Shown: positions 35,122 through 44,466 of the stretch, in pieces
Numbering within the stretch: position 1 is the first letter of the stretch
Layout of the letters: each line of letters begins with the position of its first letter
Source: Streptomyces xanthii
Lineage (GTDB): Bacteria > Actinomycetota > Actinomycetes > Streptomycetales > Streptomycetaceae
Assembly: GCF_014621695.1 (NCBI RefSeq)
Contig: NZ_CP061281.1
Coordinates: 4,278,001-4,342,000, forward strand
DNA: 64,000 nucleotides
Reading direction: 5' to 3'
Program-made: the position numbers and the translations under genes
Notes under the pieces: model-generated
Told to the model about the DNA's origin: nothing
Seen by the model: the letters and a program-made list of their open reading frames with translations, nothing else
Databases searched by the model: none

Positions 35122-36231
35122 ATGGGTCTCACGAGTCACACGGTGCTCGCCCTCGCGGTGCTGCTCGCCGTGGTCCTCTTCCTCGGCACCGTGCTGCTCT
35201 GGCCCCGCCTGTCGCACCGCTCCTGGCGGTCCGTCAGCGGCCGTGTGGCGCTGCTGCTCGCCACCCAGCTGCTGCTGTTCTGCGCGGTGGGCCTCGGCGT
35301 GAACCGGTCCTTCGGCTTCTACGCGTCCTGGGACGACCTGCTGGGCCGCGAGCAGACCGAGGGCGTCGTCACGGAGCAGGCGGGACCGGGCGGCGCCGCC
35401 CGGACCGTGCACGCCGTCTCCGCCGGAGGCCTCACCGCACCGCCCGGCGCCCGGCCGGACAGCCTGGGCCGCATCGAGAAGATCGAGGTGGTGGGGCGCG
35501 ACACCCGGATCGCGAGCCCCGCGTACGTGTATCTGCCGCCGGAGTACTTCCAGCAGAGCCACGCCGGACGCCACTTCCCGGCGGCGGTCGTCCTCACGGG
35601 GTATCCGGGCACCGCGGAGGCGCTCTACAAGGGGCTGCGCTATCCGCAGACCGCCTACCAGCTCGCCGCCGCGCACCAGATGCGGCCGATGATCCTCGTC
35701 ATGCTCCGGCCGACCGTGGCGCCGCCGCGCGACACCGAGTGCGTGGACGTGCCGGGCGGCCCGCGCACCGAGACCTTCTTCGCACGCGACCTGCCGCGGG
35801 CAGTCGCCGCCCGCTACCGCACCGAGAAGGAGTGGGGGATCGTCGGCGACTCCACGGGCGGCTACTGCGCCCTGAAGCTGGCGATGCACCACCCCGACGT
35901 CTACAGGGCGGGCGCCGGGCTCTCCGCGTACTACAGGGCGGCGCTCGACCCGACGACGGGCGACCTGTTCCACGGCGACCAGGAGCTGCGGTACCGGGCG
36001 GACCTCCTGTGGTCCCTCGACCGGCTGCCGCCGCCCGACACCTCCCTCCTGGTGACGACCAGCAGGCAGGGCGAGTACAACTACCCGGACACCATGGCGT
36101 TCCTGGGCAAGGTGAAGCCGCCCGCGCGCGTGGCGTCGATCGTCCTCGACAGCGGCGGGCACAACTTCAACACCTGGCGCCGGGAGATCCCGGCGACCCT
36201 CCAGTGGCTGAGCGCCCGGCTCAGCGAATGA
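35122..36231 (+). CDS. Alpha/beta hydrolase, esterase family, membrane-anchored
   Basis: 369 residues. Two N-terminal membrane helices (about 6-27 and 42-60) precede an external esterase D/antigen 85-type domain (PF00756). The nucleophile is Ser244 in GIVGDSTGGYCALKLAMHHPD; the late histidine is in LDSGGHNFNTW. Antigen 85 relatives are mycolyltransferases, but Streptomyces lacks mycolic acids, so the substrate is unknown. ATG 35122 has GGAAG upstream. Its end overlaps the convergent opuCA-type gene by 11 bp. Confidence 0.86.
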   Translation: MGLTSHTVLALAVLLAVVLFLGTVLLWPRLSHRSWRSVSGRVALLLATQLLLFCAVGLGVNRSFGFYASWDDLLGREQTEGVVTEQAGPGGAARTVHAVSAGGLTAPPGARPDSLGRIEKIEVVGRDTRIASPAYVYLPPEYFQQSHAGRHFPAAVVLTGYPGTAEALYKGLRYPQTAYQLAAAHQMRPMILVMLRPTVAPPRDTECVDVPGGPRTETFFARDLPRAVAARYRTEKEWGIVGDSTGGYCALKLAMHHPDVYRAGAGLSAYYRAALDPTTGDLFHGDQELRYRADLLWSLDRLPPPDTSLLVTTSRQGEYNYPDTMAFLGKVKPPARVASIVLDSGGHNFNTWRREIPATLQWLSARLSE

Positions 36232-37369
36232 TCTCCAGGTCCACGTCGGTCCGTGCGACGTCCTGGGCGTCGGCCGCGGTGGAGCGGCGCAGCGCCTCGT
36301 GCAGCCGGGCGGGGGTGAGGACGCCCAGGAAGCGGCCCTCGGAGCGCTCGTCGATCACGGCGATCCAGCCCGCGTCGTGCTGGAGCATCGTCGCGAACGC
36401 CTGCTTCAGGGAGGCGCCGACGGGCAGCCAGGCCTCCATGCGGCGCGCGTGGTCCCGTACGGTCTCGCCCTTCGCCGCCTCGCGCGCGTGCCCGGCGGAG
36501 ATCCAGCCGTGCAGGTTGTCCTCGCCGTCCAGGACGACGGCCCAGCGGGCGTCGAGGTCGCGGGGCAGCGGGTCGTCGAGGTGGACGACGGGCGGCTGCT
36601 CCAGGTCGCTCTCCTCGATGGGCGTCACCGAGAGGCGCTTCAGGCCCCGGTCCGCGCCGACGAAGTCGGCCACATAGGGCGTGGCGGGGGCGCCGAGCAC
36701 CGCGGCCGGGGTGTCGAACTGCTCGATGCGGCCCTGCCCGTAGACGGCGATGCGGTCGCCGAGGCGGACCGCCTCCTCGATGTCGTGCGTGACGAACAGG
36801 ACGGTCTTGCCGAGCGTGCGCTGCAGGCGCAGGAACTCGGTCTGGAGATGGTCGCGGACCACCGGGTCGACCGCGCCGAACGGCTCGTCCATCAGCAGCA
36901 CCGGCGGGTCCGCCGCGAGCGCGCGGGCCACACCGACCCGCTGGCGCTGGCCGCCGGAGAGCTGCTCGGGGTAGCGCTCGCCGAACACCTTCGGGTCCAG
37001 GCCCACCAGATCGAGCAGTTCGGCGGCGCGGGCGCGGGCCTCGGCGCGCCGGACGCCGAGCAGGTGCGGGACCGTCGCCGTGTTGTCGAGGACCGTCTTG
37101 TGCGGGAAAAGGCCCACCTGCTGGATGACGTATCCGATACGCCGGCGCAGCTTCACCGGATCGATTTCGGATATGTCGTCGCCGTCGAGGAATATCCGGC
37201 CCGCGGACGGTTCGATGAGCCGGTTCACCATTTTCATCGTCGTGGTCTTGCCGCAGCCCGACGGGCCCACCAGCGTGACCAGTTCGCCCGCGTTCACCTC
37301 GAAGGACAGATCGTCGACGGCAGTTGTGCCGTCCGCGTACCGCTTGCTGACGTGCTCGAACCGGATCAT
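36221..37369 (-). CDS. opuCA: Glycine betaine/osmolyte ABC transporter ATP-binding protein
   Basis: 382 residues. ABC ATPase with Walker A GPSGCGKT, signature LSGGQRQRVGVARAL and Walker B VLLMDEPFGAVDP. It is followed by paired CBS-like domains (about 255-370), as in OpuCA/ProV, which sense ionic strength. Together with the divergent genes at 37553-39997 it would import betaine-type compatible solutes. Unusually it is divergent from, not cotranscribed with, its permeases. Confidence 0.92.
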   Translation of the reverse strand: MIRFEHVSKRYADGTTAVDDLSFEVNAGELVTLVGPSGCGKTTTMKMVNRLIEPSAGRIFLDGDDISEIDPVKLRRRIGYVIQQVGLFPHKTVLDNTATVPHLLGVRRAEARARAAELLDLVGLDPKVFGERYPEQLSGGQRQRVGVARALAADPPVLLMDEPFGAVDPVVRDHLQTEFLRLQRTLGKTVLFVTHDIEEAVRLGDRIAVYGQGRIEQFDTPAAVLGAPATPYVADFVGADRGLKRLSVTPIEESDLEQPPVVHLDDPLPRDLDARWAVVLDGEDNLHGWISAGHAREAAKGETVRDHARRMEAWLPVGASLKQAFATMLQHDAGWIAVIDERSEGRFLGVLTPARLHEALRRSTAADAQDVARTDVDLEIIR

Positions 37370-37552
37370 GGGACCCCATTCTGCCGCCAAGGGCCCGTAG
37401 TTGTGTGACGGCGGTGTTGCGGGGAGGGGGTGGGCATCGGCCGTTGTCAGTGCCGGCGGTTAGGGTCGTCCGCAGTTCGAAAAGTGTCGGCGACGACCGT
37501 GCGGGGGCGCGGCCGGCGGCATACGTTCGGGGAAACGGGGGAGGCGGGCGGG

Positions 37553-38299
37553 GTGAGTGAGCAGAACTGCCTGGTGCGCAATGAGTGGGTGTGCGGCGAG
37601 TATCTGCGCACCCGCAGCCAGGAATTGGTCGACGCGACCGTGCAGCACGTGGGGATCACCGTCGCCTCGGTGGTGATCGGAGTCCTGATCTCCTTGCCGC
37701 TCGCGCTGCTCGCGCGCCGCAGGCGGGCTTTCGCGGCGCCGGTGCTCGGTCTGACGACTGTGCTGTATTCCATTCCCTCCCTCGCGATGTTCTCCCTGCT
37801 GCTGCCCCTTTTCGGGCTCTCTCCGGCTCTCGTGATCACCGGCCTCGTCCTGTATTCGCTGACGATTCTCGTGCGGAACATTCTGGCGGGACTCCAGTCC
37901 GTCCCCGAAGAGGCCACCGAGGCGGCCCGCGGGATGGGCTACGGGCCGCTGCGCCTGCTGTGGGAGGTCGAACTGCCTCTGGCGCTGCCCGCGTTGCTGG
38001 CCGGGGTGCGGATCGCGACGGTGTCCACGGTGGCGCTCACGACGGTCGGCGCGATCGTCGACTACGGGGGCCTGGGCACGCTGATCCTCGGCGGCCTCGA
38101 CAGCGACTTCAAGGCACAGGTGCTGACCGCGTCCGTGCTGTGCGTGGCCCTCGCGGTCCTCGCCGACCTGCTGCTGCTCGGCCTCCAGCGGCTGCTGACG
38201 CCGTGGACGCGGGCGACGCGGGGGCGGGGTCCGCGCCCGCGTCGCAGACGCGTGGCGGCTGCCGCACCCGCGCTCCCTGAGCCCGAGAAGGTGGCATGA
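37553..38299 (+). CDS. opuCB: Osmolyte ABC transporter permease (OpuCB type)
   Basis: 248 residues with five to six membrane helices and the permease EAA loop VPEEATEAARGMGYGPLRLLWEVELPLALPALLAGV. GTG 37553 follows GGGGGAGG. First gene of a three-gene plus-strand operon with opuCD and the binding protein. An N-terminal periplasmic segment carries two cysteines. The C-terminal tail is arginine-rich. Confidence 0.9.
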   Translation: MSEQNCLVRNEWVCGEYLRTRSQELVDATVQHVGITVASVVIGVLISLPLALLARRRRAFAAPVLGLTTVLYSIPSLAMFSLLLPLFGLSPALVITGLVLYSLTILVRNILAGLQSVPEEATEAARGMGYGPLRLLWEVELPLALPALLAGVRIATVSTVALTTVGAIVDYGGLGTLILGGLDSDFKAQVLTASVLCVALAVLADLLLLGLQRLLTPWTRATRGRGPRPRRRRVAAAAPALPEPEKVA

Positions 38300-38964
38300 A
38301 CGCGATATCGGGCGCCTGCGACTGGCTGTCCACGAGCGCCAACTGGCAGGGCGAGAAGGGCGTGTGGCACCGGCTCGCCGAGCATCTGTACTTCAGTGGC
38401 GTCGCGCTGGGCATCGCCTGTCTGATCGCGCTGCCGCTCGCCCTGTGGCTCGGGCACATCGGCCGGGGCGGCGCCCTCGCGGTCAACGTGTCGAACGTGG
38501 GACGCGCGGTGCCCACGCTGGCCGTCCTGGTGCTGCTCACGCTGACCCCGCTGGGCCGGCACGGAGACGTGCCGACGCTGATCGCGCTGGTCCTCTTCGC
38601 GGTGCCCCCGCTGCTGACGAACGCGTACGTGGGTGTGCGCGAGGTGGACCGTTCGGTGGTGGAGGCGGCGCGCGGCATGGGCATGAGCGGCGGCCAGGTC
38701 TTCGCCCGGGTCGAGCTGCCGCTGGCGTACCCGCTGGTGATGACCGGGCTGCGCTCGGCGGCGGTGCAGGTGATCGCCACGGCGACGCTGGCCGCGATGG
38801 CCGGCGAGGGCGGGCTCGGGCGGATCATCACCGCCGGGTTCAACCTCCAGGACACGCCGCAGGTGGTCGCGGGCGCGGTGCTCGTGGCGGCGCTCGCACT
38901 GGTCGTCGAGGGCGCGTTCGTGGCGGTGGGGCGGCTGTGCGACCCGATGCGGGGGCGGGCGTGA
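38296..38964 (+). CDS. opuCD: Osmolyte ABC transporter permease (OpuCD type)
   Basis: 222 residues, second permease of the pair. It has five or more membrane helices and the EAA-like loop VDRSVVEAARGMGMSGGQVFARVELPLAYPLVMTGL. ATG 38296 overlaps the previous stop (ATGA), so translation is coupled. It forms the channel with the 37553 product. Confidence 0.92.
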   Translation: MNAISGACDWLSTSANWQGEKGVWHRLAEHLYFSGVALGIACLIALPLALWLGHIGRGGALAVNVSNVGRAVPTLAVLVLLTLTPLGRHGDVPTLIALVLFAVPPLLTNAYVGVREVDRSVVEAARGMGMSGGQVFARVELPLAYPLVMTGLRSAAVQVIATATLAAMAGEGGLGRIITAGFNLQDTPQVVAGAVLVAALALVVEGAFVAVGRLCDPMRGRA

Positions 38965-39037
38965 GCACCGTTCGCGCGGTGCGTCCCCGCGTCGATTCAT
39001 CCGGTTTCGGCAAGGCATCGGCACAACGAGGAGAGTC

Positions 39038-39997
39038 ATGAACAGCAGGACGCGCAGGGCGGCTCTGGCGGCCGTGGCGGTGGGCGCGCTGACCGTGGGG
39101 CTGGCCGCGTGCGGCGGCGACAGCCTGGAGGGCAAGGACGACGCGGGCTCCGGCGGCGGCAAGGGCAAGGTCGTCGTGGGGGCCGCGAGTTTCACCGAGG
39201 CGAAGGTCCTCGGTGAGCTGTACCGGCAGATACTCGACGACGCCGGATACGACGCCTCGGTGAAGACCGTCGCGAACCGGGAGATCTACGAACCGCAGCT
39301 CGCCAAGGGCGCGATCGACGTGGTGCCCGAATACGCGGCGACGCTCGCCGAATTCCTCAACCTGAAGAAGAACGGCCCGAAGGCGGAGCCGGTCGCCTCC
39401 AGCGATGTCGACGCCACGGTGAAGGCGCTGCGGGGGCTCGCCGGGCCGGAGGGTCTGAAGGTTCTGGACGCGGGCGGGGCGGTCGACCAGAACGCGTTCG
39501 CGGTGAGCGAGAGCTTCGCGAAGAAGCACAAGCTCAAGACCCTTTCGGATCTCGGCGCTTCGGGCCAGAAGGTCAAGATCGCGGCGGGTGACGAATGCGA
39601 GCAGCGGCCGTTCTGCGCGCCGGGTCTGAAGAAGACGTACGGGATCGACGTGGCGGGTATCGACCCCAAGGGCGTCGGCACCACTCAGGCCAAGCAGGCG
39701 GTGAAGACCGGCACGGATCAGCTGGTCCTGACGACCACGACGGACGCGACGCTGGAGAACTTCGGGCTCGTTCTCCTGGAGGACGACAAGAAGCTCCAGA
39801 ACGCGGACAACATCATTCCGGTTGTGAACGCGAAGGACGCGGGCGACAAGGCGATCGCCGACGCGCTCGGGAAGCTCACCAAGGCACTCACCACCGACGA
39901 TCTGGTGGAGCTGAACCGGAAGGTCGACGCGGAGCGCCAGAAGGAGGCCGATGTGGCGAAGGAATATCTCGAGTCCAAGGGCCTCATCGGTAAATGA
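39038..39997 (+). CDS. opuCC: Osmolyte-binding lipoprotein (OpuCC type)
   Basis: 319 residues. Signal peptide with lipobox GLAAC, then a type II periplasmic-binding fold of the OpuAC/QAT family (VVVGAASFTEAKVLGELYRQILDDAGYDA, LAKGAIDVVPEYAATLAEFL). Tethered outside the membrane, it delivers betaine or choline-type solutes to the two permeases. ATG 39038 has GAGGAGAG upstream. Two cysteines near the middle (DECEQRPFCAPG) could form a disulphide. Confidence 0.92.
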   Translation: MNSRTRRAALAAVAVGALTVGLAACGGDSLEGKDDAGSGGGKGKVVVGAASFTEAKVLGELYRQILDDAGYDASVKTVANREIYEPQLAKGAIDVVPEYAATLAEFLNLKKNGPKAEPVASSDVDATVKALRGLAGPEGLKVLDAGGAVDQNAFAVSESFAKKHKLKTLSDLGASGQKVKIAAGDECEQRPFCAPGLKKTYGIDVAGIDPKGVGTTQAKQAVKTGTDQLVLTTTTDATLENFGLVLLEDDKKLQNADNIIPVVNAKDAGDKAIADALGKLTKALTTDDLVELNRKVDAERQKEADVAKEYLESKGLIGK

Positions 39998-40155
39998 TCT
40001 TGAGGGTGGGGTGGATGCGCGGGGACGGGCGCGGGAGGGCGGGTGACGCCAAGTGATCGGTCATGAGCGCAAGTTCGGCCATTTTCCCGAGGGGTCTGCC
40101 CGGATTTTGCCGGGCGGGGCTTCGCGATTCGCCTACGCGCGGTAAGTTTCTGGCC

Positions 40156-41148
40156 ATGCCACGTGGACGTCACCGCCATTCCCCACCCCTGCACCGCATG
40201 TTGCCCCCTTCGGTGATCGCCGGTGTGCCGCTCGTCTGCGCGGGCGGCGCCTGGCTGTCCGGCGATCCGCTGGTCCTGCGCGGGATCACCGCCGTCGCCG
40301 CGGCCGCCGCCGTGGTCGGCTCCGTCGTGATGCGCCGCTGGGACCGGCTCGCCGGCAAGCAGGTCGCCGAGCTGAACCGGGGCGCGGCGAGCGAGCGCTG
40401 GCGGCACGAGGAGGCGGTGGCCGAGCTCGAGGGCGACCTCGAGGAGTCGCGCGAGCTGCGCACCCGCCTGGAGACCAAGCTCCGCTCCAAGCGCGCCGAA
40501 CTGGCCGCGCTGCGCGGTGAGCACGCCGCACTGCTGCGCCGGTACGCGAACGCGGAGACCGAGCGGGCCAGCGCCCTCGAAGGCCGGCGCCGGCTCGCGA
40601 TAGAGAGCGCCGCCCCGGCCAGGGCGCTGCCGCCCGTGGGCGCGACGACGCCCGGCGGCGGCGTGACCCCCTCGCTCTACCTGAAGGCCAACGCGGCGCT
40701 CGACCGGATGGCCGCCGCGGGCGAGCCCGAGGTCGCGGAGGAGGCGGATTCCCGGGGGAAGTCCTCGGCGGCGTCCGGCCACTCCCTCGTGCCGGCCGTC
40801 GCGACCGTGATGCCTCCCGCGCCCGTGCGCAAGGCGCTGATCGGCGGCTTCGACTTCTTCGGCACGGGTCGCTCCGCGCAGGAGCAGGACCTCGCGGACG
40901 TCGTCGGTGAGGAGCTGGCCGCCGATGTCGCCGCGGAGCGGCTGACCGCCGAGCAGGCCCGGCAGGAGCGGCCGGCGCTCTCGGCCGCGCCCGGCGAGGC
41001 GGCCGGTACGGAGCACGAGGCCGCGGGCGACGTCGACGTCGATGCGGATGTGGATGCCGTGGCCGGTCAGGAGGTCATCGACCTGACGGAGCACGACGAG
41101 ACCGAGCAGATCGACGTGGGCGACCTCAGGACGGCCCTGCGCGCCTGA
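40156..41148 (+). CDS. Conserved membrane protein with coiled coil
   Basis: 330 residues. Two hydrophobic helices near the N-terminus (about 18-34 and 41-58) are followed by a coiled coil (about 70-135, ERWRHEEAVAELEGDLEESRE). A disordered, acidic C-terminal half follows, ending in Asp/Val-rich DVDVDADVDAV. No known domain recognised. TAAGTT seven nt before ATG 40156 suggests a leaderless mRNA. The longer frame from 40063 covers upstream DNA. It may be a structural or tethering protein, but this is guesswork. Confidence 0.75.
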   Translation: MPRGRHRHSPPLHRMLPPSVIAGVPLVCAGGAWLSGDPLVLRGITAVAAAAAVVGSVVMRRWDRLAGKQVAELNRGAASERWRHEEAVAELEGDLEESRELRTRLETKLRSKRAELAALRGEHAALLRRYANAETERASALEGRRRLAIESAAPARALPPVGATTPGGGVTPSLYLKANAALDRMAAAGEPEVAEEADSRGKSSAASGHSLVPAVATVMPPAPVRKALIGGFDFFGTGRSAQEQDLADVVGEELAADVAAERLTAEQARQERPALSAAPGEAAGTEHEAAGDVDVDADVDAVAGQEVIDLTEHDETEQIDVGDLRTALRA

Positions 41149-41200
41149 TCCACCGGCCGCCCCGTCAGGGGCCGCTCGGTTTCGTCGCGGGGCGCGCCCC

Positions 41201-41350
41201 GGTGGGGGCTGGTCGCGCAGTTCCCCGCGCCCCTGGAAGGCTGCGGCTTCGCCGCGCCTTCCCCAGATGAAAGGCGCCCCGCACCTCGATCGGGGAAATG
41301 CGGCGCGCAGCGCCTGCATTTCAGGGGCGCGGGGAACTGCGCGACCAGCC
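41201..41350. repeat. Long inverted repeat, second full copy
   Basis: Arm 41201-41235 is identical to the 35-bp arm at 19694. The opposite arm 41322-41350 matches over 29 bp before diverging into ACGACGAG. The 86-bp loop resembles that of the first copy. It lies between the convergent 40156 and 41413 genes. Confidence 0.82.
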
Positions 41351-41412
41351 ACGACGAGACCGGCACCCGGCGGACGGCACAGCGAGGCACCCGCCCCGCC
41401 CCACGCCCCCGG

Positions 41413-42762
41413 TCAGCGCATCGTCATCCAGCGGTCCGGGCGCGCGTCGCGGCGACCCGTGCGGGAGCGGTCGGCCTGGGCGCGGAGGAGCTCCGCGGCC
41501 TCCTGCGCGTCGCGGAGCGGGGCGGTCACCGTCTTGTTGGCGCCCGTGTCCAGGTGCAGGCTCGCGACGCGCCAGTACCGCTGCCAGGGCCCCTGGGTGA
41601 GCCGCACGCTCTGCACCTTGGCGTGCGGGACCAGGGCGAGACGCCGCCGGAGCAGCCCGTGCCGGGCCGCGAAGACCGTCTCCGTGACGGCCACCCCGTA
41701 GGAGCGCCACCACACGGGCACGCACCAGCGGCCGCGGCGCGGCGACGGGGCGAAGTCGGCCGGCTTGGGCACGGCCGCGCCCGGCAGGATCCGCGCGACG
41801 ACGTCCTCGGCGTGCTCGCGCGGGGCGACCGGGACCAGGACCGAGTTCGACGAGCCCGCGACATGGAGCTCGACCCGGACCCAGCCGCGCCGCCGCCACA
41901 GCAGCGGCTCAACGAAGCGCACCGTCTGCACCCGGCCCGGCGGGACCGTCTCGTGGACCCGGTCGAGCAGCCCGTGGTCGATGCGGAGCCCGTCCTCGGA
42001 CTCGCCGACCGTCCAGTCGTACTCCTTGACGAAGCGCCCCGCGCTGTTGGTGAACGCGCCGCCGGCCAGCGGCACGGCGACCGCGACGACCGTCCACAGG
42101 TTGTGGGTGGCGATCCACAGGAAGGCGGGCACGACGGCCGCGGCGAGCAGCATCGCCCAGGGCGCGCCCGTCAGCAGGAGCGCCGTGGCGAGCATCCGCG
42201 GCGGCGTGTGCAGGATCTGGCGGGAGGGCGCCTCGCCCACCTTGTGGGCCGACTCCGGGGCGAACCCGGCGGCCCGCGCGAGGAGTTCGGCCCGCAGAGC
42301 GCGCGCTTCCTTCTCGCCCAGATAGGCGAGTTCGTCCTTCTTGTCGGCCCCGACGACGTCGAGTTTGAGTTTCGCGACGCCCGCGAAGCGCGCCAGCAGC
42401 GGCTGCGTGACGTCGACCGCCTGGAGCCGGTCGAGCCGGATGTGGGCGGTGCGGCGGAACAACAGGCCCGTACGGATGCGCAGTTCGGTGTCCGTCACCG
42501 AGAAGTGCGTGAACCACCAGGTGAGGAAGCCGTACAGGGCGGCGGCCGGCACGAGCACGCCCAGGCCGACGATCAGGGTCGTCGCGGTCAGCTGGGCCAG
42601 CCGGCGCTGCGCCTCGTCCATGTCGTGCACGGCCCAGCCGAGCAGCACGGCGATCGGCGCCCACGCTCTGCGCAGGGGCGTGACGGGGTGCAGACGCCGT
42701 TCTGCGGCGCTCGCGGCGGTCTCGGGGTCCCGGAGGCCGTCCGGGGCGTGCGGGGCCGTCAC
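41413..42762 (-). CDS. PH domain-containing membrane protein (YdbT-like)
   Basis: 449 residues. Repeated bacterial PH domains (bPH_2, PF03703) are interleaved with pairs of membrane helices. Examples are [29 protein letters not shown] and [33 protein letters not shown] 42762 overlaps the upstream stop as GTGA, so it is coupled to the smaller PH gene. This pair corresponds to YdbS/YdbT of Bacillus. Function is not established, though a membrane-protective role has been reported for Bacillus relatives. Confidence 0.88.
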   Translation of the reverse strand: MTAPHAPDGLRDPETAASAAERRLHPVTPLRRAWAPIAVLLGWAVHDMDEAQRRLAQLTATTLIVGLGVLVPAAALYGFLTWWFTHFSVTDTELRIRTGLLFRRTAHIRLDRLQAVDVTQPLLARFAGVAKLKLDVVGADKKDELAYLGEKEARALRAELLARAAGFAPESAHKVGEAPSRQILHTPPRMLATALLLTGAPWAMLLAAAVVPAFLWIATHNLWTVVAVAVPLAGGAFTNSAGRFVKEYDWTVGESEDGLRIDHGLLDRVHETVPPGRVQTVRFVEPLLWRRRGWVRVELHVAGSSNSVLVPVAPREHAEDVVARILPGAAVPKPADFAPSPRRGRWCVPVWWRSYGVAVTETVFAARHGLLRRRLALVPHAKVQSVRLTQGPWQRYWRVASLHLDTGANKTVTAPLRDAQEAAELLRAQADRSRTGRRDARPDRWMTMR

Positions 42763-43283
42763 AGGCCCGCCGATCGGGCCTCGCCGAGCTCGGTGAGGCG
42801 GTCGCGCAGCCGCTCGGCCTCGGCCGGCGCGAGGCCGGGGATCGTCGCGTCGGTGGCGGCGGCCGCGGTGTGCAGCTGGAGACTGGCGAGCCCGAACCGG
42901 CGCTCCAGCGGGCCCGAGGTCACCTCGACCAGCTGCATGCGCCCGTACGGGACGATCGTCTCCTCGCGCCACAGGACCCCGCGCGTGATCAGCAGGTCGT
43001 CGGCCCGCTCGGCGTACCGCCACGACCGCCAGTTGCGCCCCAGCATCGGCCAGCCCCAGGCCAGCAGCGCCAGCGGGAGCACGGCGAACGCCGCCCACGG
43101 CGGGCCCGCGAACACGCCGAGCAGCACTCCGGCCGCCACGGCGGCCGGCACCAGCCACAGCACCAGGAGCAGCCGGCGCAGCTTCAGCAGGCCCCGGGGC
43201 AGGCCCGTCCACACCGGGCCGGGCCCGTCGGACGTGTCCGGAGTGTCCACGGCGCCGGTGATGCCCCTCGCCCCTGTATCCAT
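42759..43283 (-). CDS. PH domain-containing membrane protein (YdbS-like)
   Basis: 174 residues. Two membrane helices (about 38-57 and 62-78) precede one bPH_2 domain ([28 protein letters not shown], then [13 protein letters not shown]). It is the smaller partner of the 41413 gene. ATG 43283 has TAGGGT six nt upstream (43290-43295), so the transcript is probably leaderless. It is divergent from nuoD2 with a gap of only 31 bp. Confidence 0.88.
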   Translation of the reverse strand: MDTGARGITGAVDTPDTSDGPGPVWTGLPRGLLKLRRLLLVLWLVPAAVAAGVLLGVFAGPPWAAFAVLPLALLAWGWPMLGRNWRSWRYAERADDLLITRGVLWREETIVPYGRMQLVEVTSGPLERRFGLASLQLHTAAAATDATIPGLAPAEAERLRDRLTELGEARSAGL

Positions 43284-43289
43284 GAGCCC

Positions 43290-43302
43290 ACCCTACGTAG
43301 GA
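43290..43302. promoter_or_regulatory. Shared divergent promoter core
   Basis: CCTACGTAGG (43292-43301) is a 10-bp palindrome at the centre of the 31-bp gap. It contains the minus-strand -10 TAGGGT for the PH gene and GGAG used as the nuoD2 ribosome binding site. Confidence 0.5.
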
Positions 43303-43314
43303 GAGACTGTCGGC

Positions 43315-44466
43315 ATGACGCCCACGACTCAGGCCACGGTCGGCATCGGCGGTGCCGCGGAGAGCACCGACATGGTGCTCAACATCGGTCCGCAGCACCC
43401 CTCCACCCACGGTGTGCTGCGCCTGCGTCTCGTGCTCGACGGCGAGCGCATCCAGCACGCGGAGCCGGTGATCGGCTACATGCACCGCGGTGCGGAGAAG
43501 CTGTTCGAGGCGCGCGACTACCGGCAGATCGTGATGCTCGCCAACCGCCACGACTGGCTGTCCGCCTTCTCGAACGAGCTGGGCGTCGTGCTCGCCGTCG
43601 AGCGGATGCTCGGCATGGAGGTCCCCGAGCGCGCGGTCTGGCTGCGGACCCTGCTGGCCGAGCTGAACCGTGTGCTGAACCATCTGATGTTTCTGGGTTC
43701 GTACCCGCTCGAACTGGGCGGAATCACTCCGGTCTTCTACGCCTTCCGTGAGCGCGAGGAACTCCAGAACGTGATGGAGGAGGTCTCCGGCGGACGCATG
43801 CACTACATGTTCAACCGCGTCGGCGGCCTCAAGGAGGACCTGCCCCAGGGGTGGACCACGCGCGCGCGGGCGGCCGTCGCGGACGTGCGCTCCCGGATGG
43901 ACGTCTACGACAACCTGGTGCTCGGCAACGAGATCTTCCGCGGCCGCACGCGCGGCGTCGGCGTGCTGACCCCGGAGACGGCGCACGCCTACGGGGTGAG
44001 CGGCCCGATCGCCCGCGCCTCCGGCGTCGACTTCGACCTGAGGCGCGACGAGCCGTACCTCGCCTACGGGGAGCTGCAGGACACCCTGAAGGTCGTCACG
44101 CGGCAGGAGGGCGACTGCCTGGCCCGCTTCGAGTGCCTCCTGGAGCAGACGCACAACGCGCTGGACCTCGCCGACGCCGCCCTGGACCGGCTCGCCGAGC
44201 TGCCGCCGGGCCCCGTCAACCAGCGGCTGCCCAAGGTGCTCAAGGCGCCCGAGGGCCACACGTACGCGTGGACGGAGAACCCGCTCGGGATCAACGGCTA
44301 CTACCTCGTCTCCAAGGGCGAGAAGACGCCGTACCGCCTGAAGCTGCGCTCCGCGTCCTACAACAACATCCAGGCGCTCACCGAACTGCTGCCGGGCACG
44401 CTCGTCGCCGACATGGTGGCGATCCTCGGCTCACTGTTCTTCGTCGTCGGCGACATCGACAAGTAG
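43315..44466 (+). CDS. nuoD2: NADH-quinone oxidoreductase subunit D (second copy type)
   Basis: 383 residues. The 49-kDa quinone-site subunit of complex [14 protein letters not shown] carries the quinone-site histidines; [10 protein letters not shown] contains Arg58, equivalent to bovine NDUFS2 Arg85. Other core parts are [14 protein letters not shown] and [14 protein letters not shown], and the C-terminus FFVVGDIDK is intact. No other nuo genes are nearby, so this is an orphan copy outside the operon. GGAG lies about 11 nt before ATG 43315. Its last 36 bp overlap the convergent methyltransferase gene. It may be a paralogue or part of a reduced complex. Confidence 0.93.
   Translation: MTPTTQATVGIGGAAESTDMVLNIGPQHPSTHGVLRLRLVLDGERIQHAEPVIGYMHRGAEKLFEARDYRQIVMLANRHDWLSAFSNELGVVLAVERMLGMEVPERAVWLRTLLAELNRVLNHLMFLGSYPLELGGITPVFYAFREREELQNVMEEVSGGRMHYMFNRVGGLKEDLPQGWTTRARAAVADVRSRMDVYDNLVLGNEIFRGRTRGVGVLTPETAHAYGVSGPIARASGVDFDLRRDEPYLAYGELQDTLKVVTRQEGDCLARFECLLEQTHNALDLADAALDRLAELPPGPVNQRLPKVLKAPEGHTYAWTENPLGINGYYLVSKGEKTPYRLKLRSASYNNIQALTELLPGTLVADMVAILGSLFFVVGDIDK

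Noticed and set aside
41413..44259. 948-residue minus-strand frame
   Set aside because: Real PH-domain coding begins at GTG 42762; the upstream extension is antisense to nuoD2.
41554..44466. 970-residue plus-strand frame joining PH-domain region and nuoD2
   Set aside because: Only the part from 43315 is real (nuoD2); the rest is antisense to the PH-domain genes.
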